From: Nemertoderma westbladi
Lineage: Eukaryota; Xenacoelomorpha; Nemertodermatida; Nemertodermatidae
Direction: 5' to 3'
DNA: 43,226 nt
NCBI GenBank assembly: GCA_032718475.1
Contig: JAUCBJ010005362.1
Location: 1-43,226, forward strand
The translations under genes were made by a program, and so were the position numbers. Shown piece by piece: positions 43,101 to 43,226 of this stretch; positions within the stretch are counted from its first letter, which is position 1; each line of letters opens with the position of its first letter. The notes under the pieces are model-generated. The model had not been told where the DNA came from. It did not search any database and saw only the letters and a list, made by a program, of their open reading frames with translations.

Positions 43101-43226
43101 GGTAAGTGAAAAACCCGTCTCTAGGAGAAAGGTAACACCAGTATGTTATACCGATGACGGCGAAAGCCAGACTTCTCAAGGAGAAGATAGCGGGAAGGAC
43201 ACGGATAGATCTTATTACCTGAATAA
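40141..43226 (+). CDS. gag-like ORF of a Pao/BEL-type LTR retroelement (partial, runs off right edge)
   Basis: An ATG at 40141 opens a frame that stays open for at least 1028 codons to the window edge. Residues 1-100 are polar (basic/acidic). Residues ~110-390 are mostly helical and unrecognised. Residues ~394-468 are five Ala/Glu repeats of the form AxAEAEAERKAA, probably coiled coil. Residues ~500-800 are Pro/Ser-rich, low-complexity. Residues ~801-980 match a DUF1759-type gag core (KFNGDEMKWLPFNEYYKDNI, then YLIECLEGSPKLMALKFIG, W.TLN.RYGN). Protein from about 1000 onward is polar, and no zinc knuckle, protease or RT is reached. The long frame is free of stops, so the element may be recent. 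Host genes rarely carry DUF1759, hence the retroelement call. Confidence 0.75.
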   Translation, partial: MSDTKQNLSDSLLDVTICDSDRDVQPSGRKFSSPPTVRKVIPPVVITEPRLVQHRRSIIGTRAQVKRDQEAADQQQPASQELIPQRPNSSSSEDTVELTPERGAEMTDAVYTDPLLILPAAVLTRLLIAVEEHQIDWARSQRSTRDSYAGYTSEELKSIVESQWNFPGPGLPFDLSEAAWEDIHRMGVAKETIDPAVWKRSAAGYAQGFFSSIERLKEQLFQQPQGPQEQGLLLYQVRERILRIRLILSAFEEASKRRQDTSLQVAVKTWFQRVSLQVQGTAQWKAQLEERSTHGESTDATFSQVESEATAEKPHKRDAIDIYLSDYQRFLGDDELRRRLEGLSPNSEGTKLVLDAIDVEMRAANQAKFDEQLRITRDQEEQVKKKRIEDRKTAAVAAAVAEAEAERKAAAAVAAAEAERKAAVAVAVAEAEAERKAASAVAVAEAEAERKAALATAEAVAEAERRATEETTQLELENIQENQDCINKQLTASNMQMMNRSTPKRQGYTSSEEGDTTDTEGKGNRSRLSRRKRTFHRQKLPDLPPAVRRQLNNTNLGSTEPTDQIIKIERLPTIVDEPEIIRPVLEITPSVIDIPVLPETTSKFPLHSTKLPVPRRTAPDTVQVLDPERIIHNLSPVVPRPPATTLATPASAVEWVDERRRGMDILLGQMQETVQQFKGTVRESRLELQEVQQSIALERDKLVNTQRGIPPPSVTMCQPVRSEVSHAQGVEPTRIYTASEVETPIVNPIKGNYRPVDNDIPYRTDDNPRNLYTDNSILNNTMAQESFTRQMARTEARQAVKVGEIVKFNGDEMKWLPFNEYYKDNIQNSVLSNGEKLRYLIECLEGSPKLMALKFIGHPDGLRQVWDTLNIRYGNRNNIAGYLYAKLVAPRKFISSGIIEFSDEIQEICRQLDWLGKSHEYQNTMVIRAVASTLPKGGVGTRWDKKVLYMMEQQRRDPTMADLMSFLDGEVKLQLLKLSREKTPENKVSEKPVSRRKVTPVCYTDDGESQTSQGEDSGKDTDRSYYLN

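Noticed and set aside
1-43226. CRISPR arrays, operons, bacterial promoters or ribosome binding sites
   Set aside because: Direct repeats here are satellites and leader repeats without regular unique spacers, and all coding signals are eukaryotic mobile elements.

Overview
This window is eukaryotic, non-coding-rich DNA, most likely from a marine invertebrate. It is AT-rich and full of degenerate LINEs, pogo-like DNA transposons, LTR-retroelement gag ORFs, MITE-like foldbacks, microsatellites and long poly-G/poly-C runs. There are no operons, ribosome binding sites or bacterial genes. The palindromes TACCGGTA and TAGGCCTA recur throughout; from memory such words are common in echinoderms and some other marine invertebrates, so I would guess that kind of host, but the taxon is not proven by the sequence. 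I found no convincing host gene, and nearly every coding signal belongs to a mobile element.

Layout. (1) 1-3960: a minus-strand gag-like ORF running off the left edge, preceded by a ~2.9 kb ORF-free, repeat-rich leader and a TATA/CCAAT promoter near 3.45-3.51 kb. (2) 4411-5040: LINE endonuclease remnant. (3) 5090-8037: a ~2.95 kb transposon-like element with GC-rich terminal inverted repeats, clusters of TCCGTTA motifs and a nested foldback interior. (4) 8287-9075: 3' fragment of an RTE-like LINE. (5) 11.6-17.1 kb: minus-strand LINE remnants (RT, PHD-type zinc finger, ORF1 C-terminal domain), split by an intact pogo-like transposon (12663-16229) that encodes a 616-aa DD35D transposase. (6) 18-20.6 kb: C-rich repeat, a hammerhead-ribozyme-like motif and another RT remnant. 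(7) 24135-26242: a badly broken gene of a family I cannot name. (8) 26843-29017: a 5'-truncated RTE-like LINE, near-intact, with a 12-bp target-site duplication. (9) 29.0-30.9 kb: ORF-free sequence with a second minus-strand promoter and a tRNA-like (SINE-type) segment. (10) 31.56-34.62 kb: a LINE 3' fragment interrupted by a second pogo-like element whose transposase gene carries one frameshift. (11) 34660-34833: a 174-bp TA-flanked MITE. (12) 35661-36198: four tandem ~143-bp repeats. (13) 36.9-40.14 kb: a tandem-repeat-rich leader, then a plus-strand gag-like ORF (>=1028 codons, Pao/BEL-type DUF1759-like region) running off the right edge.

How the parts relate. The two gag-like ORFs face outward from the window. 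The two pogo-like elements are related: same domain order, same DD35D spacing and similar TIR ends next to TA. Removing the first one, with one TA, rejoins an open frame encoding half of a PHD-type finger, which fixes its boundaries to the base. Much of the window records successive insertions into older LINEs.
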